Source: a virus. From it: a DNA stretch of 36,834 bases. The stretch is taken from IMG/VR virus record IMGVR_UViG_3300027782_000008, positions 1 through 36,834 of that record. The stretch is one strand, 5' to 3'. The number at the start of each line of letters is the position of its first letter. Within the stretch, counting starts at the first letter, position 1. Positions 1 through 5,517 of the stretch are shown here, one piece after another. The position numbers and the translations under genes were made by a program. The notes under the pieces are model-generated. The model ran no database searches. It was not told the DNA's origin and worked only from the letters and a program-made list of their open reading frames with translations.

Positions 1-127
1 GCATAATCATCAAAAACGGTTTTAAAGCGACGACCTAACATAACTGACACAATGCCTAAAGCAGTTTGAGCTGCAAAGGCCGGTTGTGGAATCTTAGCGG
101 TTGCATTGTAATAGTCTTGAATATCAC
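1..127. repeat. Terminal overlap copy 1 (circular assembly)
   Basis: These 127 bases are identical to the last 127 bases of the window (36708-36834). An exact overlap of this length at both ends of a contig is the usual signature of a circular molecule closed at an assembler k-mer of 127. The primase-polymerase reading frame continues in frame through it. It is therefore not a biological terminal repeat. Confidence 0.93.
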
Positions 128-1160
128 CCAAAATACCCGGCAACCGTTCGACTTCACTATAAATGGGTGCGTCTGGTTTGATATACAGTAATTCAGGTGA
201 CCAAGTGATTTGACTAATCACCGGCTTATTAACCCATCCGGCCTCCATTGCCATTTTAAAAATGGTTGCTTTGGTAATACCGGATAGGCCTTTACGCTTA
301 AAACTGTTCCAGACTTTGAGCTGGTCTTTGTAATCGTATTTATCAGAGCGTTGTGACCAATCGCACCACAAGTCAAAACCAGCACCACCGCCTAAATCAT
401 TTTGTAGAGCCATACCGACTTGATACCAAATATCACGATCAGACGCATCAATAAAAAATAAAGCGGCTTCCAGTTCGATTAATTCACCATCGGATAAAGG
501 AATGGCAGGACTGACGGCATCATCAGCTAATACCATCTTAGTACGTGCTAAATCACGCAACCAATCCGGTAATGGAGAAGCAATCGCACCATTTAAAGGA
601 TCACTGGATGCTTCCCAGGTATACGAGCCACCACTAAAATGATTAGAGGGTTCAAGGACAATATAACCGTTTGCTTTAACATCAATGCCTTTACCCAATT
701 TACCGGGTAAGGTTTGATTAGCGGGTAATTGAAAGATTCGATGCTCACCACCACCGCCGGTATATTGCAAAACATCCGATAATAAAGGTCCGTGTTCGGC
801 TTCTATCGTTTCAATGGTATACATACCCCCATTACGCGGATCTATATCAATGGCACATAAATTGGATGAGGCTAAATGAGCCGCGATGTTGGCTTCTGGA
901 TAACTACCCCACCACTTCTTAATCAGTGCGCGGTCAGTGGTTGCATTGTCTTGTCCTTTGGGCGCTAACTTATGCAGAGGATGCTTGCCTGAATTACTGC
1001 AATCTAATTCACCGCACGCACATTGACCATCTGCCTTGACATTCCAAAGCGGGAAAATATGCCAGCCTAAAGCCGCATAACGCAACGCATAGCCCAGCCT
1101 TGATTCAAGATCAATGGTTGGCTCTGCATTACTAACGACTAACTCTATTTGTGCTGACAT
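1..1160 (-). CDS. Prim-Pol/DUF3987 replication protein, N-terminal part
   Basis: This is the N-terminal 386 or so residues of a 761-residue protein whose remainder is at 35582-36707 across the circular junction; 1160 + 1126 bases is exactly 762 codons. Residues 20-200 look like a bifunctional archaeo-eukaryotic primase-polymerase domain: the catalytic AIDID carboxylates fall at D105/D107 and a GGGGEHR motif puts a histidine at 140. Around residues 210-300 a PriCT-like segment follows (IDASDRDIWYQVGMAL). A cysteine-rich insert (CACGELDC, residues 47-54) may bind zinc. The product probably primes phage DNA synthesis. ATG at 1160 has no clear Shine-Dalgarno sequence. The gene sits just downstream of the terminator of the leftward switch genes. 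Confidence 0.87.
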   Translation of the reverse strand, partial: MSAQIELVVSNAEPTIDLESRLGYALRYAALGWHIFPLWNVKADGQCACGELDCSNSGKHPLHKLAPKGQDNATTDRALIKKWWGSYPEANIAAHLASSNLCAIDIDPRNGGMYTIETIEAEHGPLLSDVLQYTGGGGEHRIFQLPANQTLPGKLGKGIDVKANGYIVLEPSNHFSGGSYTWEASSDPLNGAIASPLPDWLRDLARTKMVLADDAVSPAIPLSDGELIELEAALFFIDASDRDIWYQVGMALQNDLGGGAGFDLWCDWSQRSDKYDYKDQLKVWNSFKRKGLSGITKATIFKMAMEAGWVNKPVISQITWSPELLYIKPDAPIYSEVERLPGILGDIQDYYNATAKIPQPAFAAQTALGIVSVMLGRRFKTVFDDY

Positions 1161-1207
1161 ATTGTTTTAAGTTTGTTTTGTGGCATAATCATTCTCGTAG
1201 TGTTAAG

Positions 1208-1247
1208 AAAAGCCCTGTTGATCTTGTCGGATGCAGGGCTTTTTTTT
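1208..1247. terminator. Intrinsic terminator between switch genes and primase
   Basis: The 10-bp arms AAAAGCCCTG (1208-1217) and CAGGGCTTTT (1234-1243) form a perfect stem with a 16-nt loop and an eight-T run on the plus strand. On the minus strand, where the switch genes arrive, the stem ends in only four Ts. It can stop leftward transcription from the Cro-like operon before the primase, making it a candidate target for antitermination. Confidence 0.8.
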
Positions 1248-1296
1248 GCGAAATTTTTAGTTTTTAAATGGTATCTACTACCGAAACCCAGTACAC

Positions 1297-1494
1297 CTAA
1301 AGAAGCTTTATATCTAAAGCATTAATCAGTATCCTAGCCTCAGCACGTCGCTTCTCGACTAACTCAAGGCAGGCAATATGAACAAATTCAGATACCGCCA
1401 TTTCATCAACCTGGCTCAAGCCAATCAGGGCTTTTTCAACACTTTCAGTCGTTTTGAACGTAATGGGCTTCATGCGTTTTTCAGGATGTTCCAT
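1297..1494 (-). CDS. Small ribbon-helix-helix-like protein in the Cro-like operon
   Basis: A 65-residue protein. Its pattern, a short beta stretch (MKPITFKTTESV) followed by two helices (EKALIGL..., SEFVHIACLELVEKR), resembles Arc/CopG ribbon-helix-helix regulators. It starts two bases after the stop of the upstream HTH gene, so the two are co-transcribed from the leftward switch promoter. It could be a second early regulator of the lysis-lysogeny decision. The family call rests on pattern only; an unrelated small DNA-binding accessory protein is possible. Confidence 0.65.
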   Translation of the reverse strand: MEHPEKRMKPITFKTTESVEKALIGLSQVDEMAVSEFVHIACLELVEKRRAEARILINALDIKLL

Positions 1495-1496
1495 GA

Positions 1497-1691
1497 TTAC
1501 TTACCAAAAATGTCGGGGCGGATTTCTTCGCGGGGGATGCCGAAAAGAAGCGCAATCTTTTTAGTGTTTTCTACTGATGGTTTTTTTTGTTCTAAAACCC
1601 ACGCTGAAAACGTAGATGTAGAAACACCTAGTGCTTTACATGCTTTTTCTTGACTGCCATGAGTGGCAGAAATCTTCTGGAATATATTCAT
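1497..1691 (-). CDS. Cro/YdaS-like HTH regulator
   Basis: A 64-residue protein. Residues 12-50 form a Cro-type helix-turn-helix (GSQEKACKALGVSTSTFSAWV), and it ends in REEIRPDIFG, which is characteristic of YdaS/Cro-like phage regulators. It is the first gene leftward from the promoter at 1698-1726, whose spacer contains an operator-like site. By position opposite the repressor it is the expected antirepressor (Cro) of the switch. It is followed after 2 bp by a ribbon-helix-helix-like gene. Confidence 0.82.
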   Translation of the reverse strand: MNIFQKISATHGSQEKACKALGVSTSTFSAWVLEQKKPSVENTKKIALLFGIPREEIRPDIFGK

Positions 1692-1697
1692 GATTCA

Positions 1698-1726
1698 ATT
1701 ATCCACCGATAAGGGATATTTTACAA
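1698..1726 (-). promoter_or_regulatory. Leftward switch promoter
   Basis: Read on the minus strand: TTGTAA, a 17-bp spacer, then GATAAT, followed within a few bases by the Cro-like start codon at 1691. The spacer and the -10 are covered by an operator-like site at 1701-1717. The layout and much of the sequence match the rightward early promoter at 3400-3427, which supports both calls. Confidence 0.72.
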
Positions 1727-1773
1727 CCATTAATTGTGGATTCGATAAAGAATATAATCCACTGATGGAATAT
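1701..1773. promoter_or_regulatory. Operator cluster 1 (three 17-bp sites)
   Basis: Three related 17-bp sites. 1701-1717 is ATCCACCGATAAGGGAT, with ATCC/GGAT ends. 1725-1741 is AACCATTAATTGTGGAT. 1757-1773 is ATCCACTGATGGAATAT. The first two start 24 bp apart, and the first lies in the leftward promoter. The second lies in the repressor promoter and the third covers the repressor start codon. GTGGATT (1736-1742) and AATCCAC (1756-1762) also form a perfect inverted pair. The sites resemble one another and those at 3385-3424 and are the likely binding sites of repressor and Cro-like protein. Confidence 0.65.
1721..1749 (+). promoter_or_regulatory. Repressor promoter (PRM-like)
   Basis: TTACAA (1721-1726), a 17-bp spacer and GATAAA (1744-1749) read rightward. 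The -35 hexamer is the same six bases, read on the other strand, as the -35 of the leftward promoter. Predicted transcription would begin near 1756, only about nine bases before the ATG at 1765, so the message would be nearly leaderless, as with lambda cI from PRM. Confidence 0.5.
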
Positions 1774-2439
1774 TTAGATTATGCAAAGCGATTAAAAAGC
1801 CTACAGGTAGCCCAAGGCATAAAAACACAGATAGAACTATCTGCGTGGATGGGGTTTTCTAAGTCTATTGTTAGCGCTTGGATGCGTGGAGAGAAAATAC
1901 CATCAATGGATACGGCTTTAAAAATAGCTGATATGTTTGGTGTTTGTGTTGAATGGCTATTAACTGGCAAAGGATTAAAACACCCAGATGATACTCCCGT
2001 TCTACAAAACTATATCAACGTCACCGACTTAACACCTGCGCAAATACAAGAAACAAACGATTTTATTGCTTTCAAAAGATCGCAAAATTTACCCAAAATA
2101 ACCGAAAATAACACAAATAAAGCCTTGACTACGCCAGCTAAAAATGTGGGGGGGGGGGTAAACTTGGCTATAGACCGCAGGGTGACTGATCGTCTGATAA
2201 AAGAAGGGAACCTTGAGCGTCGACGTTTTTTAGATGAACTGGCAACAGAACAGGATCGTTGTGTTATGGAAAGACACGCAGAAGAAGTCGAAGCCAATAA
2301 GCGTTATGTCGAAATGGTAAAAACAAAATGTAGGGACAACGAGTGTTACTGCGAGCCACCTTGCGAAACCGCTGCCGATCACACTAAAAACATGAGCTTT
2401 AATGACGTATTGGCTTACGCCAGGCGAAAGGATGATTGA
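1765..2439 (+). CDS. Phage repressor (HTH, no peptidase domain), poly-G tract inside
   Basis: A 224-residue protein; ATG at 1765 is chosen because the HTH begins right after it. The frame is open back to 1663, but that stretch is operator DNA. Residues 8-60 are an XRE-type helix-turn-helix (TQIELSAWMGFSKSIVSAWM) ending in EWLLTGKG, typical of CI-like phage repressors. The rest is charged and predicted helical, with a Cys-rich stretch (CRDNECYCEPPC). I see no Ser-Lys LexA/S24 self-cleavage domain, so induction would not use RecA-stimulated autoproteolysis. An 11-G run at 2148-2158 encodes VGGGV near residue 128; a one-base change in its length stops translation at or shortly after it. Predicted to bind the operators at 1701-1773 and 3385-3424. 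Confidence 0.82.
   Translation: MEYLDYAKRLKSLQVAQGIKTQIELSAWMGFSKSIVSAWMRGEKIPSMDTALKIADMFGVCVEWLLTGKGLKHPDDTPVLQNYINVTDLTPAQIQETNDFIAFKRSQNLPKITENNTNKALTTPAKNVGGGVNLAIDRRVTDRLIKEGNLERRRFLDELATEQDRCVMERHAEEVEANKRYVEMVKTKCRDNECYCEPPCETAADHTKNMSFNDVLAYARRKDD
2148..2158. repeat. Eleven-G homopolymer inside the repressor gene
   Basis: Eleven consecutive Gs lie in the repressor reading frame just after the DNA-binding half. With ten Gs the next codon becomes TAA. With twelve the new frame reaches TGA within about ten codons. Runs of this length are mutable by slipped-strand replication and are also error-prone in sequencing. Confidence 0.9.
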
Positions 2440-2441
2440 TA

Positions 2442-2666
2442 ATGAGTACAATAAGCTTTGATACTGACCGACTGGTTGAAGATTTAAAGTCTTCTGGACT
2501 GCCTCATGACCAAGCACGTGCTATTGTGCGCGGACTGGTAGACGCACAAACAGAATTAGCAACTAAAATGGATTTAGTGCAACTAGAGCAGCGCCTAACT
2601 ATAAAGCTTGGCAGTATGATGGTTGTGGCTATTGGTATAGTGGCGGTGTTGGTTAAGCTTATGTAA
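2442..2666 (+). CDS. DUF1640-like coiled-coil protein with C-terminal membrane anchor (copy 1)
   Basis: A 74-residue protein. ATG at 2442 is preferred over an in-frame TTG at 2436 because AAAGGA lies about nine bases upstream. The N-terminus STISFDTDRLVEDLKSSGLP followed by an ARAIVRGLVDAQ helix matches the DUF1640 family. A short coiled-coil (KMDLVQLEQRLTIK) leads to a C-terminal hydrophobic segment (MMVVAIGIVAVLVKL). The gene begins two bases after the repressor stop, so it would be expressed in lysogens. A paralogue lies at 26266-26541. Function is unknown; a host-envelope or exclusion role is only inferred from location. Confidence 0.75.
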   Translation: MSTISFDTDRLVEDLKSSGLPHDQARAIVRGLVDAQTELATKMDLVQLEQRLTIKLGSMMVVAIGIVAVLVKLM

Positions 2667-2724
2667 TTACGTTATACTAGATATACAAGAGCTGATTAAC
2701 AGCCGACGTTTTAGGAGATTAAAA

Positions 2725-2928
2725 ATGAATAAAGACTTTATACGTGGATTTTGGCAAGGGCTTTCTGGTTCAGTATTATGGGAAGCTCCAGAATTTCCAA
2801 AGACTAAACTGCTGCAAATTGCAATCGACAAAAGAACAGATACTGAAAAATTACAGGGCGATTGGAAAAAAATAGGAGGAGATTTTAATGTCGCAATTAA
2901 CAGATTCCAACGGAATAGTGGACGATAA
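2725..2928 (+). CDS. Small hypothetical protein in the repressor operon
   Basis: A 67-residue protein with a good ribosome site (AGGAG about eight bases before ATG). It begins MNKDFIRGFWQGLSGSVLW, a pattern I associate with short phage proteins of unknown role, and the remainder is basic and polar. Its last 41 bases overlap the start of the DUF2335-like gene in another frame, so the two are probably translated together. No function can be assigned. Confidence 0.65.
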   Translation: MNKDFIRGFWQGLSGSVLWEAPEFPKTKLLQIAIDKRTDTEKLQGDWKKIGGDFNVAINRFQRNSGR

Positions 2929-3265
2929 CAACGATAATAGCGCAATTATTGCATCTCAATGGCAAGGCCCACTCCCTCCTCCATCAGTATTAAAAGATTT
3001 TGATTTAATTATTGAAAATGGGGCAGAACGTATCATGCACATGGCAGAGCTTGAGCAAATCCATAGACATGATTATGAAATAAAAATATTAAGACAAGAA
3101 TCATCATCAATATTTAATGGGCAGTGGCTTGGAGCCTTTGCGGCTACATCATCTATAGCAGCTGCTACATTTACCGCTTATATTGGCGCTCATTGGGCAG
3201 TATCATGCGCTTTAGTTGGCGTTCCCATGCTTGGAATAGTAAAAGCAATCGTAAATAGAAAATAA
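2888..3265 (+). CDS. DUF2335-like membrane protein
   Basis: A 125-residue protein preceded by AGGAGG. The segment QWQGPLPPPSVLKDF, then GAERIMHMAELEQIHRHDYE, is the hallmark of DUF2335 membrane proteins. Two hydrophobic segments follow (about residues 80-98 and 103-118). It is the last gene of the repressor transcript and is followed by a terminator at 3291-3314. Membrane proteins made in the lysogen often alter superinfection, but nothing in the sequence proves that here. Confidence 0.78.
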   Translation: MSQLTDSNGIVDDNNDNSAIIASQWQGPLPPPSVLKDFDLIIENGAERIMHMAELEQIHRHDYEIKILRQESSSIFNGQWLGAFAATSSIAAATFTAYIGAHWAVSCALVGVPMLGIVKAIVNRK

Positions 3266-3290
3266 CCATCTAACCACCCAAATCCCCACC

Positions 3291-3314
3291 AAACCGCTTA
3301 ACTGCGGTTTTTTT
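3291..3314 (+). terminator. Terminator of the repressor operon
   Basis: AAACCGC (3291-3297) pairs with GCGGTTT (3304-3310) around a 6-nt loop and runs into TTTT, 25 bp after the DUF2335-like stop codon. It separates lysogenic transcription from the early promoter about 90 bp further on. Confidence 0.82.
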
Positions 3315-3384
3315 GTGCCTATCGAAAAATAAATACTGCGTTTAATCAAACACATAGGGTGTTGCGTGGGCTTTTGTTTGAAAA

Positions 3385-3424
3385 ATCCACTATCGGTGCT
3401 TGCAATAATCCCCTAATGGTGGAT
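3385..3424. promoter_or_regulatory. Operator cluster 2 (two 17-bp sites)
   Basis: 3385-3401 is ATCCACTATCGGTGCTT and 3408-3424 is ATCCCCTAATGGTGGAT, 23 bp apart start to start. The second matches the reverse complement of the site at 1701-1717 at 14 of 17 positions; the first matches it at 13 of 17. They cover the -35 and spacer of the rightward early promoter, so repressor binding would silence the lytic operon. Confidence 0.68.
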
Positions 3425-3427
3425 AAT
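3400..3427 (+). promoter_or_regulatory. Rightward early (lytic) promoter
   Basis: TTGCAA (3400-3405), a 16-bp spacer and GATAAT (3422-3427). The spacer holds an operator-like site. The element matches the leftward switch promoter in order: TTG-AA, ATCCC, GGTGGATAAT. It is the only good promoter seen upstream of the 8.5-kb rightward operon. Confidence 0.72.
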
Positions 3428-3466
3428 ATCCCTCAACAGCACAGAAACACGCTGAAAGATTTAAAG

Positions 3467-3508
3467 ATGTACTCCTCGCCTCACGGCACATTGAAACCCT
3501 CGTCGTAA
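3467..3508 (+). CDS. Possible 13-residue leader peptide
   Basis: An ATG at 3467 opens a 13-codon frame (MYSSPHGTLKPSS) whose TAA stop (3506-3508) lies in the loop of the hairpin at 3497-3524. A ribosome on it would cover the 5' arm of that hairpin. The ribosome site (GAAAG) is weak and no family is recognisable. The call is made only because of its position relative to the terminator. Confidence 0.22.
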   Translation: MYSSPHGTLKPSS

Positions 3509-3524
3509 TGACGGGGGACTTTTT
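3497..3524 (+). terminator. Terminator-like hairpin in the early leader
   Basis: CCCTCGTC (3497-3504) pairs with GACGGGGG (3510-3517) with one G-U pair and a 5-nt loop, followed by AC and five Ts. It lies roughly 60-90 nt after the expected early start site, so early transcription must pass it. It is either an attenuator overcome by antitermination or the end of a short leader RNA. Confidence 0.65.
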
Positions 3525-3530
3525 GGAGAC

Positions 3531-3599
3531 TTATTAAGACTATCTACTCGGCTCATAGTATTGAGCAACAGGCACTGCTGGAGTGGATAGTCTTAATAA
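3531..3599 (+). ncRNA. Long-stem structured element in the early leader
   Basis: TTATTAAGACTATCTACTC (3531-3549) pairs with 3581-3599 over 19 positions, with 18 Watson-Crick pairs and one G-U. The enclosed 31 nt contain a hairpin GCTCA/TGAGC (3551-3566) and a weak CAG/CTG pairing (3569-3580), giving a possible three-way junction. It stands between the terminator-like hairpin and the first early gene. It could be a cis-acting antitermination RNA, a stabilising 5' structure, or a protein-binding DNA site. Confidence 0.55.
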
Positions 3600-3642
3600 T
3601 TTAAACGTAGTAACAACAATAATAATATTTTGGAGAAAACAA

Positions 3643-3846
3643 ATGAATACAAAATTAAGCAAGTTAATCACCATCGCCATCGTTTTTGGCTTAGGCATAG
3701 CAGTTGACCAAGTATATAGCTCAGAAGCTTACACCAAGCTTTGGGTTACTCGTTCAGGCACGTTTTGCATCAAATCTAACCGTATCTATGAACTGACTGA
3801 ACTGGAAACAGCTTATACACCTATCGACAAGGGGTTAATGAAATGA
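3643..3846 (+). CDS. Small protein with N-terminal membrane/signal segment
   Basis: A 67-residue protein. ATG at 3643 has GGAGA seven bases upstream; the longer GTG-initiated frame from 3583 would lie within the leader stem and is rejected. Residues 4-20 (LSKLITIAIVFGLGIAV) form a signal or membrane anchor, and the rest would be outside the cytoplasm. First gene of the early operon, overlapping the next by four bases (ATGA). Function unknown. Confidence 0.7.
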   Translation: MNTKLSKLITIAIVFGLGIAVDQVYSSEAYTKLWVTRSGTFCIKSNRIYELTELETAYTPIDKGLMK

Positions 3847-4079
3847 GCAATTTAATCATGAAAGACCAAGCGCCACGCCTGCGCCAAAGAATGTTGGACG
3901 AACACGATCAGCATTGGCATGAGGAAGAAAAGCAGATGGTAAGCGGCAAGATTGCTTTTGCATTTCTCATGACGCTGGTATTGATTGCATTACTGGCGGT
4001 TTATGTGCCGGTTGAAGCGAGCACGTCATGGCAAGCGGTGTCTGACCAATCGCTAGTTGATATGTACGGGGAGGAGTAA
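3843..4079 (+). CDS. Small single-pass membrane protein
   Basis: A 78-residue protein, translationally coupled to the preceding gene by an ATGA overlap. A highly charged N-terminal 37 residues (DEHDQHWHEEEKQ) precedes one transmembrane segment (IAFAFLMTLVLIALLAVYV, about residues 38-56). A short acidic tail follows. Its early expression suggests a role in takeover of the cell or superinfection immunity, but no family is recognised. Confidence 0.68.
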   Translation: MSNLIMKDQAPRLRQRMLDEHDQHWHEEEKQMVSGKIAFAFLMTLVLIALLAVYVPVEASTSWQAVSDQSLVDMYGEE

Positions 4080-4282
4080 TGAACTTAGAAGTAATCTTAG
4101 ACGGCATTGCCTTTAATGTCGATTTCGACTACCAACCGAAAGAAATGGAAACGATGTATCAGCCAGGCTGCCCAGCAGAAATAGACATCACTGGCGTATC
4201 AATGCAAGGCATTGCAGTAGGGGAAATTATCAACCCTTACTGGATTGATAGAATTTCAGAAGAATTAATGGAGATGCACTAA
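4079..4282 (+). CDS. Hypothetical early protein
   Basis: A 67-residue acidic protein whose ATG overlaps the previous stop by one base (TAATG). The N-terminus MNLEVILDGIAFNVDFDYQP looks like a beta hairpin, and the C-terminus is helical (RISEELMEMH). Position in an unbroken chain of overlapping genes supports that it is real. Function not recognised. Confidence 0.65.
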   Translation: MNLEVILDGIAFNVDFDYQPKEMETMYQPGCPAEIDITGVSMQGIAVGEIINPYWIDRISEELMEMH

Positions 4283-4464
4283 TGAGATTCGACGTCGATA
4301 TGACCGTTAACGGCATGATTCTTTCGATAACGAACATCTTTGCATCATCAAAAGAAGATGCGATTGAGAAAGCTAAAAAAGACGCTTTGCATATGGGTTA
4401 TGCAATTACAACAAAAATCAAAGTGAGGAAGAAACGTGAACACCACGATAAAGTTACTTGTTAA
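4282..4464 (+). CDS. Hypothetical early protein
   Basis: A 60-residue protein beginning at the stop of the previous gene. The layout is strand-helix-strand: MRFDVDMTVNGMILSI, then KEDAIEKAKKDALHMG, then AITTKIKVRKK. Repeating acidic-basic residues suggest a small nucleic-acid or protein-binding fold. The C-terminal 29 bases overlap the next small gene in another frame. Function unknown. Confidence 0.6.
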   Translation: MRFDVDMTVNGMILSITNIFASSKEDAIEKAKKDALHMGYAITTKIKVRKKREHHDKVTC

Positions 4465-4606
4465 ACGGGTTAGATACCTTGAGGGCGTGATTGATTGCCA
4501 AAAAGGTATTTATCCACAGCGTACTACTCGTTATTACTTACAAGGCTATTCCGAGCAATACGCAAAAGATCAGATTTTAAACGAATTAACTGAACCAGCA
4601 TTCTAA
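4436..4606 (+). CDS. Small GTG-start hypothetical protein
   Basis: A 56-residue frame starting with GTG at 4436, with GAGGAA upstream at an appropriate distance. It overlaps the end of the previous gene and fills an otherwise empty gap before the Sak4 gene. The product is basic at its N-terminus (TTIKLLVKRVRYLEG) and contains RTTRYYLQGYSEQYAKDQIL, which looks like a small helical fold. Not recognised. Confidence 0.5.
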   Translation: MNTTIKLLVKRVRYLEGVIDCQKGIYPQRTTRYYLQGYSEQYAKDQILNELTEPAF

Positions 4607-4644
4607 AACGAAAGCGAAGAAAAAACAATTCTAAGGAGTTAAGC

Positions 4645-5517
4645 ATGTCATTTACCTTTCAAAAAGCAGAACGAAAAAAATCAAGGTTACGCCTTGGACT
4701 GACCGGCCCAAGTGGTAGCGGTAAGACCTACGGAGCCTTACAAATAGCCAGCGGTATTGGTGGCAAGATTGCTGTTATTGATACTGAGAAAGGCTCAGCT
4801 TCATTATATTCTACAATGGCTGAATTTGATGTATTAGAACTATCAGCACCTTACACGCCAGAACGCTTCATAGAAGCCATTAACGCCGCTGAAAATGCGG
4901 GTTATGACATTCTGATTATAGATTCAATCACCCATGAATGGAATGGCTCTGGTGGCTGTCTTGAATTAAACGACCAGATTGCCCAGTCAAAATATCGGGG
5001 TAATACCTGGAGCGCTTGGAATGAAACCACCACGCGGCATCGAGCGTTTTTAGACCGCATGATGCAATCAAAGATGCACGTTATTGTGACGATAAGAAGC
5101 AAAACCGAAACTGCCCAGCAAGAAAGTATTACCGGTAAAAAGTCGGTGGTTAAGTTAGGAATGAAAGCCGAACAACGCGACGGGGTTGAGTATGAATTAA
5201 CCACTGTTCTCGACATCATCCACGATGGACATTATGCGGTTGCCAGTAAAGACCGGACCGGCTTGTTTGTAGACAAAGACCCGAAAGCGATTAGCGTAGA
5301 GACTGGAAAGTTATTACTGGCTTGGTTAGATAGTGGTATCGAACCAGAAAAAGAAGAAGTAGAAGCAACGCCCGACTTTTTATCTATGTTGCAAGCGTGT
5401 ACATCAATGCTTGAATTAGGCACTTGTTGGCAATTAATCCCCAATGAATTGAAAAAAACCTACGAACAAACCAAAAACGAACAAAAACAACTTTTAACAA
5501 CTAAGGAAACTATCTAA
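4645..5517 (+). CDS. Sak4-like RecA-fold recombinase/annealing ATPase
   Basis: A 290-residue AAA/RecA-fold ATPase preceded by AAGGAG. Walker A is GPSGSGKT at residues 21-28; the Walker B strand is YDILIIDSIT with D93. The size, the early Walker A and the partner genes match the Sak4 group of phage single-strand annealing proteins, which are reduced RecA/Rad51 relatives. Its role would be homologous recombination and recombination-dependent replication. The stop overlaps the start of the DUF669 SSB-like gene by one base; Sak4 proteins commonly travel with an SSB. The acidic and Lys-rich C-terminal 60 residues are probably an interaction tail. Confidence 0.82.
   Translation: MSFTFQKAERKKSRLRLGLTGPSGSGKTYGALQIASGIGGKIAVIDTEKGSASLYSTMAEFDVLELSAPYTPERFIEAINAAENAGYDILIIDSITHEWNGSGGCLELNDQIAQSKYRGNTWSAWNETTTRHRAFLDRMMQSKMHVIVTIRSKTETAQQESITGKKSVVKLGMKAEQRDGVEYELTTVLDIIHDGHYAVASKDRTGLFVDKDPKAISVETGKLLLAWLDSGIEPEKEEVEATPDFLSMLQACTSMLELGTCWQLIPNELKKTYEQTKNEQKQLLTTKETI

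Larger units (their letters stand above)
3266..3642 (+). other. Non-coding control region and early leader
   Basis: This 377-bp gene-free stretch holds, in order, the repressor-operon terminator, two operator-like sites, the early promoter, a terminator-like hairpin (3497-3524), a 19-bp long-stem structure (3531-3599) and the ribosome site of the first early gene. A 13-codon frame at 3467-3508 ends in the terminator loop. I see no other gene in it. Confidence 0.7.

Noticed and set aside
1183-1192. Repeat of GCATAATCAT at 1-10 and 1183-1192
   Set aside because: Ten bases only, with no extension or symmetry on either side; consistent with chance in AT-rich DNA.
1663-1764. Longer N-terminus for the repressor
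   Set aside because: The extra codons fall in the operator and divergent promoter region and encode nothing like a repressor N-terminus.
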